From positions 62,001-126,000 of the forward strand of contig NZ_SNXZ01000001.1 of the NCBI RefSeq assembly GCF_004362825.1: a DNA stretch of 64,000 bases. Reading direction: 5' to 3'. The stretch is from Labedaea rhizosphaerae (lineage in GTDB: Bacteria; Actinomycetota; Actinomycetes; Mycobacteriales; Pseudonocardiaceae). Below the pieces are notes generated by a model. That model made no database searches and was not told the DNA's origin. It worked only from the letters and a program-made list of their open reading frames with translations. Of the stretch, positions 24,815 to 33,235 are shown piece after piece; the stretch's first letter is position 1, and every line of letters begins with the position of its first letter. The translations under genes were made by a program, and so were the position numbers.

Positions 24815-25885
24815 CTAGGAAAGGAACCTTCTCAGCACCTCGGCGCACTGGTGCACCTGGTGGGCCGGCAGGTTCTCCTGCTGGGTGTGGGCGAGGGTCG
24901 GGTCGCCGGGACCGAAGTTGACCGCGGCCATGCCGAGCGCGGCGAAGCGGGCGACGTCGGTCCAGCCGAGCTTGGCCACCGGCTCGCCGCCCGCGGCCCG
25001 CACGAACTCGGCGGCCACGGGTGCCTGGAGCCCCGGTAGGGCACCCTCGGCGAAGTCGGTGACCACGATGTCGTAGCCGTCGAACACCTCGCGCAGGTGG
25101 GCCTCAGCCGCGGCGCTGTCCCGGTCCGGTGCGAACCGGTGGTTCACGGTCAGCACGGCGTCGTCGGGCACGACGTTGCCGGACACGCCGCCCTTGATCC
25201 CGACCGCCTGCAGGCCCTCGCGGTAGTGGCAGCCGTCGATCTCGACGTGGCGCGGTTCGTACTCCGCGAGCCGGCGCAGGGGTTCGGCGAGCGCGTGGAT
25301 CGCGTTCTCCCCCATCCACGCGCGTGCCGTGTGCGCCCGCACGCCCTTGGTCCGGACCTCGATGCGCATGGTGCCCTGGCAACCGGCCTCGACCACGGCG
25401 TTGGACGGCTCGCCGACGATCGCGAGGTCGCCGCGCAGCCAGTCCGGCAGGTCGCGCTGGATGCGTCCCAGCCCGTTGCGGTCGGCCTCGATCTCCTCGC
25501 AGTCGTAGAAGACGAACGTCAGGTCGTGGCGCGGTTCGCGGACCGTGGCGGCCAGGTGCAGCAGGACCGCGTCGCCGCCCTTCATGTCGACCGAGCCGAG
25601 ACCGTGCAGCACGAGGTCGTCGCCCGTGCCGGTGCGGCGCAACGGCAGGTTGTCGTTGATCGGCACCGTGTCCAGGTGTCCGGCGAGCACCACGCGGGAG
25701 GGCAGACCGAGGTCGGTGCGGGCGAGGACCGTGTTGCCCGAGCGGACCACTTCGAGGTGGCCGAGGTCGCGCAGCGCGGTCTCGACCATGTCGGCGAGGG
25801 TGTCCTCGGTACCGGAGACGCTGGGCACGTCGACGAGGGCGGCGGTCAGCTCGACCGGGTCGGCGCTGAGTTCGAGGGCGGTCAC
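24815..25885 (-). CDS. dapE: Succinyl-diaminopimelate desuccinylase
   Basis: This 356-residue M20-family metallohydrolase removes succinate from N-succinyl-LL-diaminopimelate in lysine and peptidoglycan precursor synthesis. Metal ligands are H70 ([10 protein letters not shown]), D100 (GSVDMKGG) and E131 (DCEEIE), with E130 as general base. The dimerisation lid lies between about 180 and 290. It starts with GTG and diverges from dapD across 35 bp, so the two steps flanking DapC in the pathway share a promoter region. Start and length match actinobacterial DapE. Confidence 0.95.
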   Translation of the reverse strand: MTALELSADPVELTAALVDVPSVSGTEDTLADMVETALRDLGHLEVVRSGNTVLARTDLGLPSRVVLAGHLDTVPINDNLPLRRTGTGDDLVLHGLGSVDMKGGDAVLLHLAATVREPRHDLTFVFYDCEEIEADRNGLGRIQRDLPDWLRGDLAIVGEPSNAVVEAGCQGTMRIEVRTKGVRAHTARAWMGENAIHALAEPLRRLAEYEPRHVEIDGCHYREGLQAVGIKGGVSGNVVPDDAVLTVNHRFAPDRDSAAAEAHLREVFDGYDIVVTDFAEGALPGLQAPVAAEFVRAAGGEPVAKLGWTDVARFAALGMAAVNFGPGDPTLAHTQQENLPAHQVHQCAEVLRRFLS

Positions 25886-25920
25886 CGCGCCAACCTATCG
25901 CGCGGCTACCGTGGAGACCC

Positions 25921-26901
25921 GTGAGCAGCGTGAACAGCGACGACGTGCAAGGCGCCCACGCGGTCGGCCTGGCGACGGTGACGGACACGGGTGCGGTGCT
26001 GGACACCTGGTTCCCGGCGCCCAAACTGGGGCTCGGTGACGTGCCCGGCACCCGGCGGCTGTCCGAGCACGAGGCGACCGCGGAGCTGGGCGACGGTGTG
26101 TCCGCACTGCTCGGCCCCGACCTCGACCGCGGCGTCGAGGTGGTCGCCGTGCGGACGGTGGTGGACTCCCTGGCCGAGCCGCCCGCCGACGCGCACGACG
26201 TGTACCTGCGGCTGCACCTGCTCTCGCACCGGCTGATCCCGCCGCACGGCGCCAACCTGGACGGCGTGTTCGGACTGCTCGCCAACGTGGTCTGGACCAG
26301 TCAGGGGCCGTGCCCGGTGGAGGGCTTCGAACAGGCCCGGCTGCGGCTGCGGGCGCGCGGCCAGGTGACCGTGCACGGCGTGGACAAGTTCCCGCGGATG
26401 GTCGACTACGTGCTGCCGTCCGGTGTGCGCATCGCCGACGCGGACCGGGTGCGGCTCGGCGCGCACCTGGCGATCGGGACGACGGTCATGCACGAGGGGT
26501 TCGTGAACTACAACGCCGGCACGCTCGGCGCCTCGATGGTCGAGGGGCGGATTTCCGCAGGCGTGGTAGTCGGCGACGGCTCCGATGTGGGCGGCGGGGC
26601 GTCGATCATGGGAACGCTGTCGGGTGGCGGCAAGGAGGTCATCACGATCGGCGAGCGGTGCCTGATCGGGGCGAACGCCGGGATCGGGATCTCCCTGGGC
26701 GATGACTGCGTGGTGGAGGCGGGCCTGTACGTGACGGCCGGGACGAAGATCACCCTGCCGGAGGGACGGCTGGTCAAGGCTCGGGAGCTGTCGGGGACCA
26801 ACGGGTTGCTCTTCCGGCGCAACTCGACCACCGGCGCGGTCGAGGTCGTGGCCCGGACCGGTGGCGGGATCGAGCTGAACGCCGCCCTGCACGCCAACTG
26901 A
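25921..26901 (+). CDS. dapD: Tetrahydrodipicolinate N-succinyltransferase
   Basis: This 326-residue acyltransferase transfers succinyl from succinyl-CoA to tetrahydrodipicolinate. It is of the actinobacterial DapD type, with a long N-terminal domain (1 to about 150) followed by a left-handed beta-helix built of hexapeptide repeats ([34 protein letters not shown]). It ends with a short C-terminal segment ([11 protein letters not shown]). The GTG start at 25921 has a GGAG ribosome site six bases upstream and diverges from dapE. The DapC enzyme for the next step is encoded at 29.3-30.4 kb. Confidence 0.95.
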   Translation: MSSVNSDDVQGAHAVGLATVTDTGAVLDTWFPAPKLGLGDVPGTRRLSEHEATAELGDGVSALLGPDLDRGVEVVAVRTVVDSLAEPPADAHDVYLRLHLLSHRLIPPHGANLDGVFGLLANVVWTSQGPCPVEGFEQARLRLRARGQVTVHGVDKFPRMVDYVLPSGVRIADADRVRLGAHLAIGTTVMHEGFVNYNAGTLGASMVEGRISAGVVVGDGSDVGGGASIMGTLSGGGKEVITIGERCLIGANAGIGISLGDDCVVEAGLYVTAGTKITLPEGRLVKARELSGTNGLLFRRNSTTGAVEVVARTGGGIELNAALHAN

Positions 26902-26909
26902 CCGCCGGG

Positions 26910-26940
26910 TTGTCCACAGGCAGGTAGTTGTGCCCGGCCG
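26910..26940 (+). repeat. DnaA-box-pair element, partial copy D
   Basis: TTGTCCACA (26910-26918) is followed 18 bp later by a decayed TTGTGCCCG (26928-26936). The bases between (GGCAGGTAG) match those of copy B and resemble copy C. The downstream GTTTACGCAG and CGATAGA blocks are absent. It lies between the convergent dapD and GH19 genes. Confidence 0.4.
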
Positions 26941-26955
26941 GGGGAATGCGGACCG

Positions 26956-27585
26956 TTAGCCGCCAAGGACCTTCAGCGCTCTGTTGTAGGCGGCGCGGCG
27001 GATCTCGATGCCGTTGGTGCCGCCGTTGACCTTCTTTGTCACGGTGGTGAAGTCGCCGGCGTCGGCCGCCGCGTTCGGGTGTTTGTCGTTCCAGAACCAC
27101 GCGGCGGTGCGGAAGCCGATCGCGGGGTCGGTCTGCACCAGTTCCGGGTGGTTGACCAGATCCACGCCGAGGGCGCGGCCCGCGCGCGTGTAGTTGTCCC
27201 GGCCGGTGAGCTGGATCGGTCCGCGACCCTTGAAGCGCGGACCGTCGCCAGGCTGGGTGTTGCCGAGGTTCCTGTTGCCCTCGTAAGCCCGGCCGCTCGC
27301 GTTCTCCTCGAAGTCGGTGAGGTCCGCGCTCTCCTCCGCGAGCTGGGACAGGAACGTGGCCTTGCGCTTCGGGTTGTTGACCTGCGCGTCCGCCATCGCC
27401 TGGTTAAGCAACGGCAGGTAAGCGTCGGCCTGCGCCCGGCTGAGCTTGGGCATGATCGCCATCAGCTGCTCGACGGTCACGCTCGTGGCCGGCCCGGGCA
27501 CCGCGGCCGGGACGGCGGTCAGGCCCGCGTACGTCTTGTCGACGATGCCCATGTAGCCGTTGACGATCTCCGCGGGAGTAGCCAT
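26956..27585 (-). CDS. Glycoside hydrolase family 19-like protein (chitinase/lysozyme fold)
   Basis: This is a 209-residue single-domain protein with GH19 signatures: FLSQLAEESADLTDFEEN (catalytic Glu region), YEGNRNLGN, RFKGRGPIQLTGRDNY and GFRTAAWFWNDK. GH19 enzymes cleave chitin or peptidoglycan glycan strands. There is no signal peptide and no carbohydrate-binding module, unlike secreted actinobacterial chitinases. The first 60 residues contain an LMAIMPKLSRAQADAYLPLL helix pair typical of phage-endolysin-like members. Export by another route or release through lysis is possible. It lies between dapD and the phosphatase gene. Confidence 0.85.
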   Translation of the reverse strand: MATPAEIVNGYMGIVDKTYAGLTAVPAAVPGPATSVTVEQLMAIMPKLSRAQADAYLPLLNQAMADAQVNNPKRKATFLSQLAEESADLTDFEENASGRAYEGNRNLGNTQPGDGPRFKGRGPIQLTGRDNYTRAGRALGVDLVNHPELVQTDPAIGFRTAAWFWNDKHPNAAADAGDFTTVTKKVNGGTNGIEIRRAAYNRALKVLGG

Positions 27586-27608
27586 GGGCCAAGCCTACGA
27601 GTGCGGGC

Positions 27609-28052
27609 TCAGGACGACGGCCAGTCTGGCAGGCAGATGCCACCGCTGGGAAACCGCCTGACCCATCGTTTCTGCCACGGCGTTTCCACGGCCCTCGGGT
27701 GGTAGTGCGCCCGCGTCCACGCCACCGCCTCCTCCGCCGGCACACCCGACAGCACCGCCAAGCACGAGATCACGGTCCCGGTCCGCCCGATTCCCCCACC
27801 GCACGCCACTTCGACGCGTTCCGTCGCCGCCCGCGCGTGCAGGGCCTTGATCAGCGAAACCGCCAACGCCGAGTCACGCGGCAGCCGGAAGTCCGGCCAG
27901 TCGAGGTTGTCGTGCGGCCACGCGACCTCCGGCTGGTGGCCGAGGTAGAGCCCGTAGTCGGGGTCCGGGCCGTCGAACGGCAGTCGCAGGCCCCGGCCGC
28001 GCACCTTGCGCCCGTCCGGCAGCTCCACATAGGTCTTCCGACGGTCACTCAC
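27609..28052 (-). CDS. Protein-tyrosine/dual-specificity phosphatase family protein
   Basis: This 147-residue small cysteine phosphatase has the P-loop CGGGIGRT at 84-91, giving nucleophile C84 and Arg R90 in the C-x5-R pattern. WPDFRLP at 52-58 resembles a WPD loop with general acid D54. The length suits a minimal dual-specificity fold. The substrate is unknown. It starts (GTG at 28052) inside the 3' end of the deaminase gene with an eight-base overlap, so its translation is coupled to the deaminase. Confidence 0.85.
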   Translation of the reverse strand: MSDRRKTYVELPDGRKVRGRGLRLPFDGPDPDYGLYLGHQPEVAWPHDNLDWPDFRLPRDSALAVSLIKALHARAATERVEVACGGGIGRTGTVISCLAVLSGVPAEEAVAWTRAHYHPRAVETPWQKRWVRRFPSGGICLPDWPSS

Positions 28053-28485
28053 CGATGTCCTCGTTCCACAACGCGGGCCGGGCGGCGATGAACTCGCGCA
28101 TCATCGTCACGCACTCCTGGTCGTCCAGCACGGTGATCGCCACGCCGTGCTCCGCCAGCCAGTCGTGTCCACCGTGGAACGTGGTGGCCTCGCCGATCAC
28201 CACCCGGCCGATGCCGAACTGGCGGACCAGACCACTGCAGTACCAGCACGGCGAAAGCGTCGTCACCATGACGGTGTCGCGGTAACCGGACCTGCGGCCC
28301 GCGTCGCGGAACGCCGCCGTTTCCGCGTGCATCGACGGGTCGTCGTCCTGCACCCGGCGGTTGTGCCCCTTGCCCAGCAACGCACCCGAGGTGTCGAACA
28401 ACGCGGCACCGATCGGGATGCCGCCTTCGGCGAGCCCGGCACGGGCCTGCGCGATGGCGACCGACAACATTTCCACATCGCTCAT
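28045..28485 (-). CDS. Nucleoside/cytosine deaminase (yeast FCY1-like)
   Basis: This 146-residue zinc deaminase has H53-A-E55 and SPC80-W-Y-C83, forming the HAE...PCxxC zinc site with E55 as proton shuttle. The surrounding sequence (GKGHNRRVQ, VVIGEATTFHGGHDWL, and the final RPALWNEDIGE) is strikingly like fungal cytosine deaminase Fcy1, more so than tRNA adenosine or guanine deaminases. It therefore probably turns cytosine into uracil for salvage. The ATG is only one base out of register with a possible divergent ATG of the CHAD gene. Confidence 0.87.
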   Translation of the reverse strand: MSDVEMLSVAIAQARAGLAEGGIPIGAALFDTSGALLGKGHNRRVQDDDPSMHAETAAFRDAGRRSGYRDTVMVTTLSPCWYCSGLVRQFGIGRVVIGEATTFHGGHDWLAEHGVAITVLDDQECVTMMREFIAARPALWNEDIGE

Positions 28486-28491
28486 GGACCC

Positions 28492-28500
28492 ATCTAACAT
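28492..28500. promoter_or_regulatory. Overlapping divergent -10 elements for leaderless deaminase and CHAD genes
   Basis: On the plus strand TAACAT (28495-28500) ends seven bases before the CHAD ATG at 28508. On the minus strand TTAGAT (28497-28492) ends six bases before the deaminase ATG at 28485. Neither start has a ribosome site. Both distances suit transcription beginning at the A of the start codon, common in actinobacteria. Only one polymerase could occupy the site at a time. Confidence 0.4.
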
Positions 28501-28507
28501 CCACCAG

Positions 28508-29299
28508 ATGACGGTCACCGCCGCCGACCAGTTGCGATCTCTGCTCAAACTCGTGCGCGCGCACGAACTGGGCGCGCGCGAGGATCGCGACCCCGAAGAC
28601 GTGCACCAGCTCCGGGTGTCGGTGCGGCGGATGCGGGCGATCGTGCGGTCGGACAAGGGACTCGACCGCGAGCTGCGCTGGTTCGGCCGGTCGCTGGGCG
28701 CGGTGCGCGACCTCGACGTGTTGCTCGCCCGGCTGGGCACCCAACTGGCGACGTTCCCACCGGAGGAAGCCGCCGGTGGCGAGCCGTTGCTGGATGCGTT
28801 GCGGTCCGAGCGCACCGAGGCACGCGACCGCATGCTCGTGGTGTTCGACAGCACGCGCTACCAGGACCTGCTCGGCGCGCTCAAGGCGGCCACGCCACAG
28901 TCCGTTGTGGACACTTCGGCCGCGAAGGCGTTCCGTTCGGTGGACAAGGCCATCGCCGAGCTCACCACCGACCCGCCGGACGACGACCTGCACGAGCTGC
29001 GGGTGAAGGTGAAGCGGTTGCGCTACGCCGCCGAACTGACCAACGGCCTGGGCCCGGTGGCCCAGGCCGCGAAGGAACTGCAGACGCTGCTCGGTGAACA
29101 CCAGGACGCGACGGTCGCCGCGTCGACCGTGCGGCGCCTGCTGAAGGCGACGGCCGATCCCGGGGCGGCGTTCGTGGCGGGCCGGCTGGTGCAGGCCGAA
29201 CACGAGTGCAAGCTCTGGTGCCGCTCACGGCTCGCACAGAAGCTCGCGGCGCTGCGGGCGGCCGCCGCGGACCACCCAGAGCTGACCACCCAGGGCTGA
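28508..29299 (+). CDS. CHAD-domain protein
   Basis: This 263-residue protein consists of one CHAD domain: conserved His in EDVHQLRVSVRRMRAI (about 29-44), RSLGAVRDLDVL, DLHELRVKVKRLRYAAEL in the second half, and a final LGEHQDATVAA. CHAD domains bind inorganic polyphosphate through basic helices and often sit next to polyphosphate enzymes. No CYTH domain is fused and no polyphosphate kinase gene is nearby. An ATG at 28484 would add eight residues; the internal ATG is preferred because of the -10 placement. Confidence 0.9.
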   Translation: MTVTAADQLRSLLKLVRAHELGAREDRDPEDVHQLRVSVRRMRAIVRSDKGLDRELRWFGRSLGAVRDLDVLLARLGTQLATFPPEEAAGGEPLLDALRSERTEARDRMLVVFDSTRYQDLLGALKAATPQSVVDTSAAKAFRSVDKAIAELTTDPPDDDLHELRVKVKRLRYAAELTNGLGPVAQAAKELQTLLGEHQDATVAASTVRRLLKATADPGAAFVAGRLVQAEHECKLWCRSRLAQKLAALRAAAADHPELTTQG

Positions 29300-29306
29300 C
29301 CGCGCG

Positions 29307-30395
29307 TTAGGCGAGGCGTTCGGCGGCCGCGGCCATCCGCTCGTCGGTCGCGGTCAGCGCGAGCCGGACGTGGCGGGCGCCCTTGGGTCCGTAGAACGTG
29401 CCCGGTGCGACCAGGATCCCGCGCTCGGCGAACCACGCCGTGGTCTGCCAGGCGTCCTCGTCGCGGGTGATCCAGAGGTACATGCCGCCCTCGGAGTGGT
29501 CCACCCGGAAACCCGCGCGCCGCACGGCGGCCAGCAGCACCGATCGTCGCGCGCGGAAGCGGGAGCGCTGTGCGTCGACGTGCTCGTCGTCGGTCAGGGC
29601 GGCGGTCATCGCGGCCTGCACCGGTCGCGGGACGATCATGCCCGCGTGCTTGCGCACCGCCAGCAACTGCTTGACCAGCGCGGGATCGCCCGTGACGAAC
29701 CCTGCGCGGTAGCCCGCCATGCTGGAGCACTTCGACAGCGAGTGCACCGCGAGCACGCCGTCGAGGCGCCCGCCGGTGACGTCCGGGTGCAGCACGGACA
29801 CCGGCTCGGCGTCCCAGCCGAGGGTCAGGTAGCACTCGTCGGACAGCACGATGCTGCCGCGCTCGCGAGCCCAGTCGACGACCTTGCGCAGGTGCTCGGC
29901 GGGCAACACCTTGCCGGTCGGGTTGCCCGGCGAGTTCACCCACACCAGCGCGGGACGCGCGGGACCGAGCGCGGTCAGGCCGTCGGCCCGCACCAGCTCG
30001 GCCCCGGCCAGCCGCACACCGACCTCGTAGGTCGGGTACGCGAGCTCCGGCACCACGACCGTCGAGCCCGCGCCGACCCCCAGCAGCGACGGCAGCAGCG
30101 CCACCGCCTCCTTGGACCCGATGGTCGGCAACACCGCCGCCGGGTCGAGCCCGGTCACGCCGTGCCGGCGCGCCAGCGCCGCGACCGCCGCCTCGCGCAG
30201 CTCCGGCGTGCCGTGGGTGGCCGGGTAGCCGGGCACGTGCGCCGCCGAGGCCAGCCCGTCGGCGATCACCTGCGGCACCGGGTCGACCGGCGTGCCGATC
30301 GACAGGTCGATCACCCCGCCGGGGTGGCGGCCCGCCACCGCCTTGGGCTCGGCCAGCGTGTCCCAGGGGAAATCCGGGAGGTTCGCGGCGATCAC
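29307..30395 (-). CDS. dapC: Succinyldiaminopimelate transaminase (DapC)
   Basis: This 362-residue PLP-dependent class I/II aminotransferase makes N-succinyl-LL-diaminopimelate. [12 protein letters not shown] is the cofactor-binding Asn region, [11 protein letters not shown] the Asp/Tyr pair, and [15 protein letters not shown] carries the Schiff-base Lys. A C-terminal Arg ([10 protein letters not shown]) binds the carboxylate. The GTG start overlaps the ferredoxin stop by four bases, the same ferredoxin-dapC coupling as in mycobacteria (Rv1177-Rv1178). With dapD and dapE nearby, three succinylase steps lie within 6 kb. Confidence 0.94.
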   Translation of the reverse strand: MIAANLPDFPWDTLAEPKAVAGRHPGGVIDLSIGTPVDPVPQVIADGLASAAHVPGYPATHGTPELREAAVAALARRHGVTGLDPAAVLPTIGSKEAVALLPSLLGVGAGSTVVVPELAYPTYEVGVRLAGAELVRADGLTALGPARPALVWVNSPGNPTGKVLPAEHLRKVVDWARERGSIVLSDECYLTLGWDAEPVSVLHPDVTGGRLDGVLAVHSLSKCSSMAGYRAGFVTGDPALVKQLLAVRKHAGMIVPRPVQAAMTAALTDDEHVDAQRSRFRARRSVLLAAVRRAGFRVDHSEGGMYLWITRDEDAWQTTAWFAERGILVAPGTFYGPKGARHVRLALTATDERMAAAAERLA

Positions 30396-30712
30396 TCGGC
30401 CTGCGGCGGCAGGTTCTTGATCAGTTCGGGGTCGGCGCTGACCTTGCCGACCTTGGACGCGCCACCAGGCGAGCCGAGCTCGTCGAAGAAGTCGACGTTG
30501 GCCTTGGTGTAGGCCGACCACTGGTCGGGCACGTCGTCCTCGTAGTAGATGGCCTCGACGGGGCAGACCGGTTCGCAGGCACCGCAGTCGACGCACTCGT
30601 CGGGGTGGATGTAGAGCATCCGGTCGCCCTCGTAGATGCAGTCGACTGGGCATTCCTCGATGCATGCCTTGTCAAGCACGTCGACGCAGGGCTCGGCGAT
30701 CACGTAGGTCAC
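30392..30712 (-). CDS. fdxA: 7Fe ferredoxin
   Basis: This 106-residue bacterial ferredoxin has eight cysteines (9, 17, 21, 25, 40, 43, 46, 50), arranged as in actinobacterial seven-iron ferredoxins with one [3Fe-4S] and one [4Fe-4S] cluster. The C-terminal extension ([20 protein letters not shown]) is the usual long tail. It shuttles electrons to cytochromes P450 or other redox enzymes; the partner is not in the window. AGGAG precedes the GTG. By position it corresponds to mycobacterial fdxC rather than the stress-induced fdxA. It leads the dapC operon. Confidence 0.95.
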   Translation of the reverse strand: MTYVIAEPCVDVLDKACIEECPVDCIYEGDRMLYIHPDECVDCGACEPVCPVEAIYYEDDVPDQWSAYTKANVDFFDELGSPGGASKVGKVSADPELIKNLPPQAE

Positions 30713-30794
30713 TGCGGTCTCCTGCTCCTTCACTCGCTGAGGACGCCTAGTATCCCTCCCCGCGGTAGCGGACAGGGAGGCGGTGCCAGGCAGA

Positions 30795-31568
30795 TCACAC
30801 GGGCTGGTTCTCGGCGATCCACCGGTTGGCCGCCTTGGCGGCACGCTTGAGACCCGAACGCTCGCCGAGGTAGTCCCCCGCCATCCCGACGACCGGCACC
30901 ATGCCCAGCGCCCGGTGGTAGAAGCGGCTGTGCGGGCGTTTGTCCAGCTCGTCGGTGACGGCCCACAGCGCACGGCCGAAACGCCAGAGGGTCCGGGCGG
31001 CCGCCTTCACGGTCAGCTTGCTCTTGCCTTCGAGCTCCTCGGTCAGCTCGGCGGTCTTGGCGTCCTCGCCTTCGTGGCTTTTTTCGGCCAGCTCCCGATC
31101 GATCTGGCGGTCGAACAACACGGCCGCGAGCAGCCGGACCTGCTCGGCCCGGTCGGTCACGCCGTGCTCGATCGCGATGGCGCACAGCAGCAGGCCCTGC
31201 CCGGCCGCGCCGAGGGCGTCCTGCACGGGCAACCGGTCGGCGAGCGCGCCGCCGATGCCGGGCACGGCGGCGAGCAGCGCGGTGAACCGGCCGAGCCGGC
31301 CGACCCACCAGTCGGTGCGCTCGTCGACGGTCATGTCGGCCCAGCGCTTGGTTCCCGGCAGCTTGACCGTTTCCAGGCGCTCGGCGAGCTTGCGCAGGAA
31401 GCCGCGGTCGAGGTCGCCGTCCTCGTCGTCGGCGGGCGCGTCCGGCAGGAGTTTGCGCGCGAGGCCAAGGGGGTCGGACGCACGCAACGCGGTCAGCATG
31501 GGCGCGCTGGCCCGCACGAACGGCCGCAGCGTCGCGACGACCACCTTGTCGGAAATGGGTTCGGCCAC
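30795..31568 (-). CDS. Conserved hypothetical protein
   Basis: I cannot assign this 257-residue protein with confidence. It is largely helical, with an amphipathic N-terminus ([20 protein letters not shown]), a weakly hydrophobic middle ([20 protein letters not shown], then [15 protein letters not shown]) and a C-terminal [22 protein letters not shown]. Gly-Pro-containing hydrophobic hairpins of this kind occur in EcsC-like proteins, but the match is weak. It stands alone on the minus strand, 83 bp before the ferredoxin operon, with the DnaA-box-like copy A upstream of its GTG start. Confidence 0.65.
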   Translation of the reverse strand: MAEPISDKVVVATLRPFVRASAPMLTALRASDPLGLARKLLPDAPADDEDGDLDRGFLRKLAERLETVKLPGTKRWADMTVDERTDWWVGRLGRFTALLAAVPGIGGALADRLPVQDALGAAGQGLLLCAIAIEHGVTDRAEQVRLLAAVLFDRQIDRELAEKSHEGEDAKTAELTEELEGKSKLTVKAAARTLWRFGRALWAVTDELDKRPHSRFYHRALGMVPVVGMAGDYLGERSGLKRAAKAANRWIAENQPV

Positions 31569-31617
31569 GGTGTCCAGTTTGCGGGCAAACCGGGCACCCG
31601 GCCGGATGACGATCGAG

Positions 31618-31712
31618 GTTTTCCCCAGGCGCCCGGTTGTCCACAGATTCGACTCACGAGCTGTTTACGCAGGTCAGAGCCGATAGACTGGTTTCAGGGG
31701 TGCCCCCGGGAG
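31618..31712 (+). repeat. DnaA-box-pair element, copy A (orphan)
   Basis: TTTTCCCCA (31619-31627, degenerate), TTGTCCACA (31637-31645, 18-bp period), GTTTACGCAGGTCA, CCGATAGACTGG, then GGGGTGCCCCCGGG. The last 60 bp align almost without gaps to copy B at 21.4 kb on the other strand. The direction of its promoter-like end is towards the 3' end of a convergent gene, so nothing obvious is transcribed from it. Confidence 0.65.
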
Positions 31713-31716
31713 GGTG

Positions 31717-31751
31717 GGGCTTGTCTTCGCGCGCGCGTGAAGGAAGAGCCC
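31717..31751. terminator. Hairpin beyond the small membrane protein gene
   Basis: GGGCTTGTCTTC (31717-31728) can pair with GAAGGAAGAGCCC (31739-31751), with one or two bulged bases and a GC-rich loop. It lies 16 bp past the stop of the minus-strand gene ending at 31767, where a factor-independent terminator would be expected. No T-run follows, as is common in actinobacteria. Confidence 0.4.
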
Positions 31752-31766
31752 TTGTCGGGGCGGGGG

Positions 31767-32159
31767 TCAGCGGTGGTCGTCGGTGGGCAGGCCGACGCGC
31801 GAGCCCAGCACGACCGCGGCCGGGAAAGCGCCGCACGCCAACAAGAGCAACGTCCGCCAGTCCGGGATCAGCACGATGTCGCCACCCGGGCCGGCGAGCC
31901 CGAACACGCCGATCACCAGCAGCCACACCAGCAGCGGCGACGCCGACACCAGCCCGCGCGGCGACAGGTCCGACGCGGCCCGCGAAAGCCACGGCATGGT
32001 CACCAGGGCGAGCAGCGCGCTGGCTGGGACCGGCAGGTTGGCCAGCCGGGGCAGGATCGCGCCGTCCATCCGCAGCGGCAGGAACATCAGCTCGGTGAAG
32101 CCCAGCACCGCGGCCACCACGAGCAGCAACGCGAGCAAGAGCTTGTCGGCGGTACTCAT
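31767..32159 (-). CDS. Small integral membrane protein downstream of mshB
   Basis: This 130-residue protein has four predicted membrane segments: KLLLALLLVVAAVLGFTEL, SALLALVTMPWL, SPLLVWLLVIGVFGL and TLLLLACGAFPAAVVLG. There are no catalytic motifs. Its ATG overlaps the mshB stop (ATGA). The equivalent position next to mshB in M. tuberculosis (Rv1171) also encodes a conserved membrane protein, so the pairing appears conserved. A role linked to mycothiol is only guilt by association. Confidence 0.8.
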   Translation of the reverse strand: MSTADKLLLALLLVVAAVLGFTELMFLPLRMDGAILPRLANLPVPASALLALVTMPWLSRAASDLSPRGLVSASPLLVWLLVIGVFGLAGPGGDIVLIPDWRTLLLLACGAFPAAVVLGSRVGLPTDDHR

Positions 32160-33022
32160 TCGCCGCCGCCGGGTCCGGGCAGGCCGCCGAACAGGTCGTG
32201 CTCGGCCCCCTCGGCGGGACCGCTGGCCAGCGTGTAGCACTCCTCGTCGAGCAGGGGCTGGGCGATGCCGTTGGACAACGCGTACGCCCGCTCCCCCGCC
32301 TCGCCGCGCCACACGGAGACCTGGGTGGCGTGGGCCAGCAGGGCACGCACCTTGGCGGGCTCCTGGTCGGCGACACGCACCCGGGTGGTGATCACGTCGT
32401 CCTCGACGCCCGGCAGCTCACCGGGCGACGGCAGCCGGAACGGCAGGCCGGACATGGCTCGCAGGCCCTCGACGCCGCCGTCGACCGCCGTGCGCGACGG
32501 GACGGTGTAGAACACCCGGTCCACGTCGGGATCGGCCGCGCACGCGGCCACGGTGATCTCGTGGGCCCGGATGTGGTCGGGGTGGCCGTAGCCGCCGTCG
32601 GGCCCGTAGGTGACCACGACTTGCGGCTGCAGTTCGGTCAGCAGCTCGGCCAGCTCGGCCGCCTGCTCCTCGACCGACCCGGCGACGAACGCCCGCGGGT
32701 GCTCGTTCGCGGGCGTGCCCGCCATGCCGGAGTCACGCCAGCGCCCGATCCCGCCGAGGTAGCGGTGTTCGTTCACACCGAGCGCGGCGCACGCGGCCCG
32801 CAGCTCGCCGACCCGGTAGCCGCCGAGCTGGTCGGCCTGGTCGGCGGCGAGCCCGGCGAGCCCACCCGGGATGATCTCGCCCTCCTCGCCGAGGGTGCAG
32901 GTGACCAACGAGACGTGCACCCCGGCGGCCGCGTAACGGGCGATCGTGCCGCCCGTGCACAGGCTCTCGTCGTCGGGGTGGGCGTGCACCAGCAGCAGGT
33001 GCGGTGGAGCGGTCAGCATCAC
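32156..33022 (-). CDS. mshB: GlcNAc-inositol deacetylase of mycothiol biosynthesis
   Basis: This 288-residue zinc deacetylase of the LmbE/PIG-L family removes the acetyl group from N-acetyl-glucosaminyl-inositol, the second committed mycothiol step. HAHPDDE at 13-19 provides His and Asp zinc ligands, and GYGHPDHIRAHE near 150 the third His. YRVGELRAACAALGV and RYLGG are typical of MshB rather than the related Mca amidase. GTG at 33022 and ATG at 33019 are both possible starts. It is coupled to the small membrane protein downstream. Mycothiol is restricted to Actinobacteria, which supports the taxonomic call. Confidence 0.94.
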   Translation of the reverse strand: MMLTAPPHLLLVHAHPDDESLCTGGTIARYAAAGVHVSLVTCTLGEEGEIIPGGLAGLAADQADQLGGYRVGELRAACAALGVNEHRYLGGIGRWRDSGMAGTPANEHPRAFVAGSVEEQAAELAELLTELQPQVVVTYGPDGGYGHPDHIRAHEITVAACAADPDVDRVFYTVPSRTAVDGGVEGLRAMSGLPFRLPSPGELPGVEDDVITTRVRVADQEPAKVRALLAHATQVSVWRGEAGERAYALSNGIAQPLLDEECYTLASGPAEGAEHDLFGGLPGPGGGE

Positions 33023-33141
33023 GGCCTCAGCCTAGGAGACGACGTGCGACGGCCCGCGCCCGGATGTTGATCTTGACCCGGGTGCGGGCCGAGAAGGACA
33101 ACCACAACGACGACGGCCACCCGGAAGGAGCCGGAGACCCG

Positions 33142-33213
33142 GTGACGGCCGCGGCTTGCTCGTTCCGGTCCGGTCACGGGCCGGAACGAGCAAGCCGGTC
33201 AAGAGGCCGTCAC
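33142..33213. terminator. Strong nested hairpin, likely terminator of the peptide ABC operon
   Basis: A perfect 16-bp stem (GGCTTGCTCGTTCCGG at 33153-33168 with its complement at 33181-33196) carries a 12-base loop. It is enclosed by a second perfect nine-base pair GTGACGGCC / GGCCGTCAC (33142-33150 and 33205-33213). It lies 22 bp past the last ABC transporter gene and would also block transcription entering from the mshB side. The lack of a U-tract is normal in this group. Confidence 0.8.
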
Positions 33214-33235
33214 CCGTGCGCGCCAGCGCACCGTG

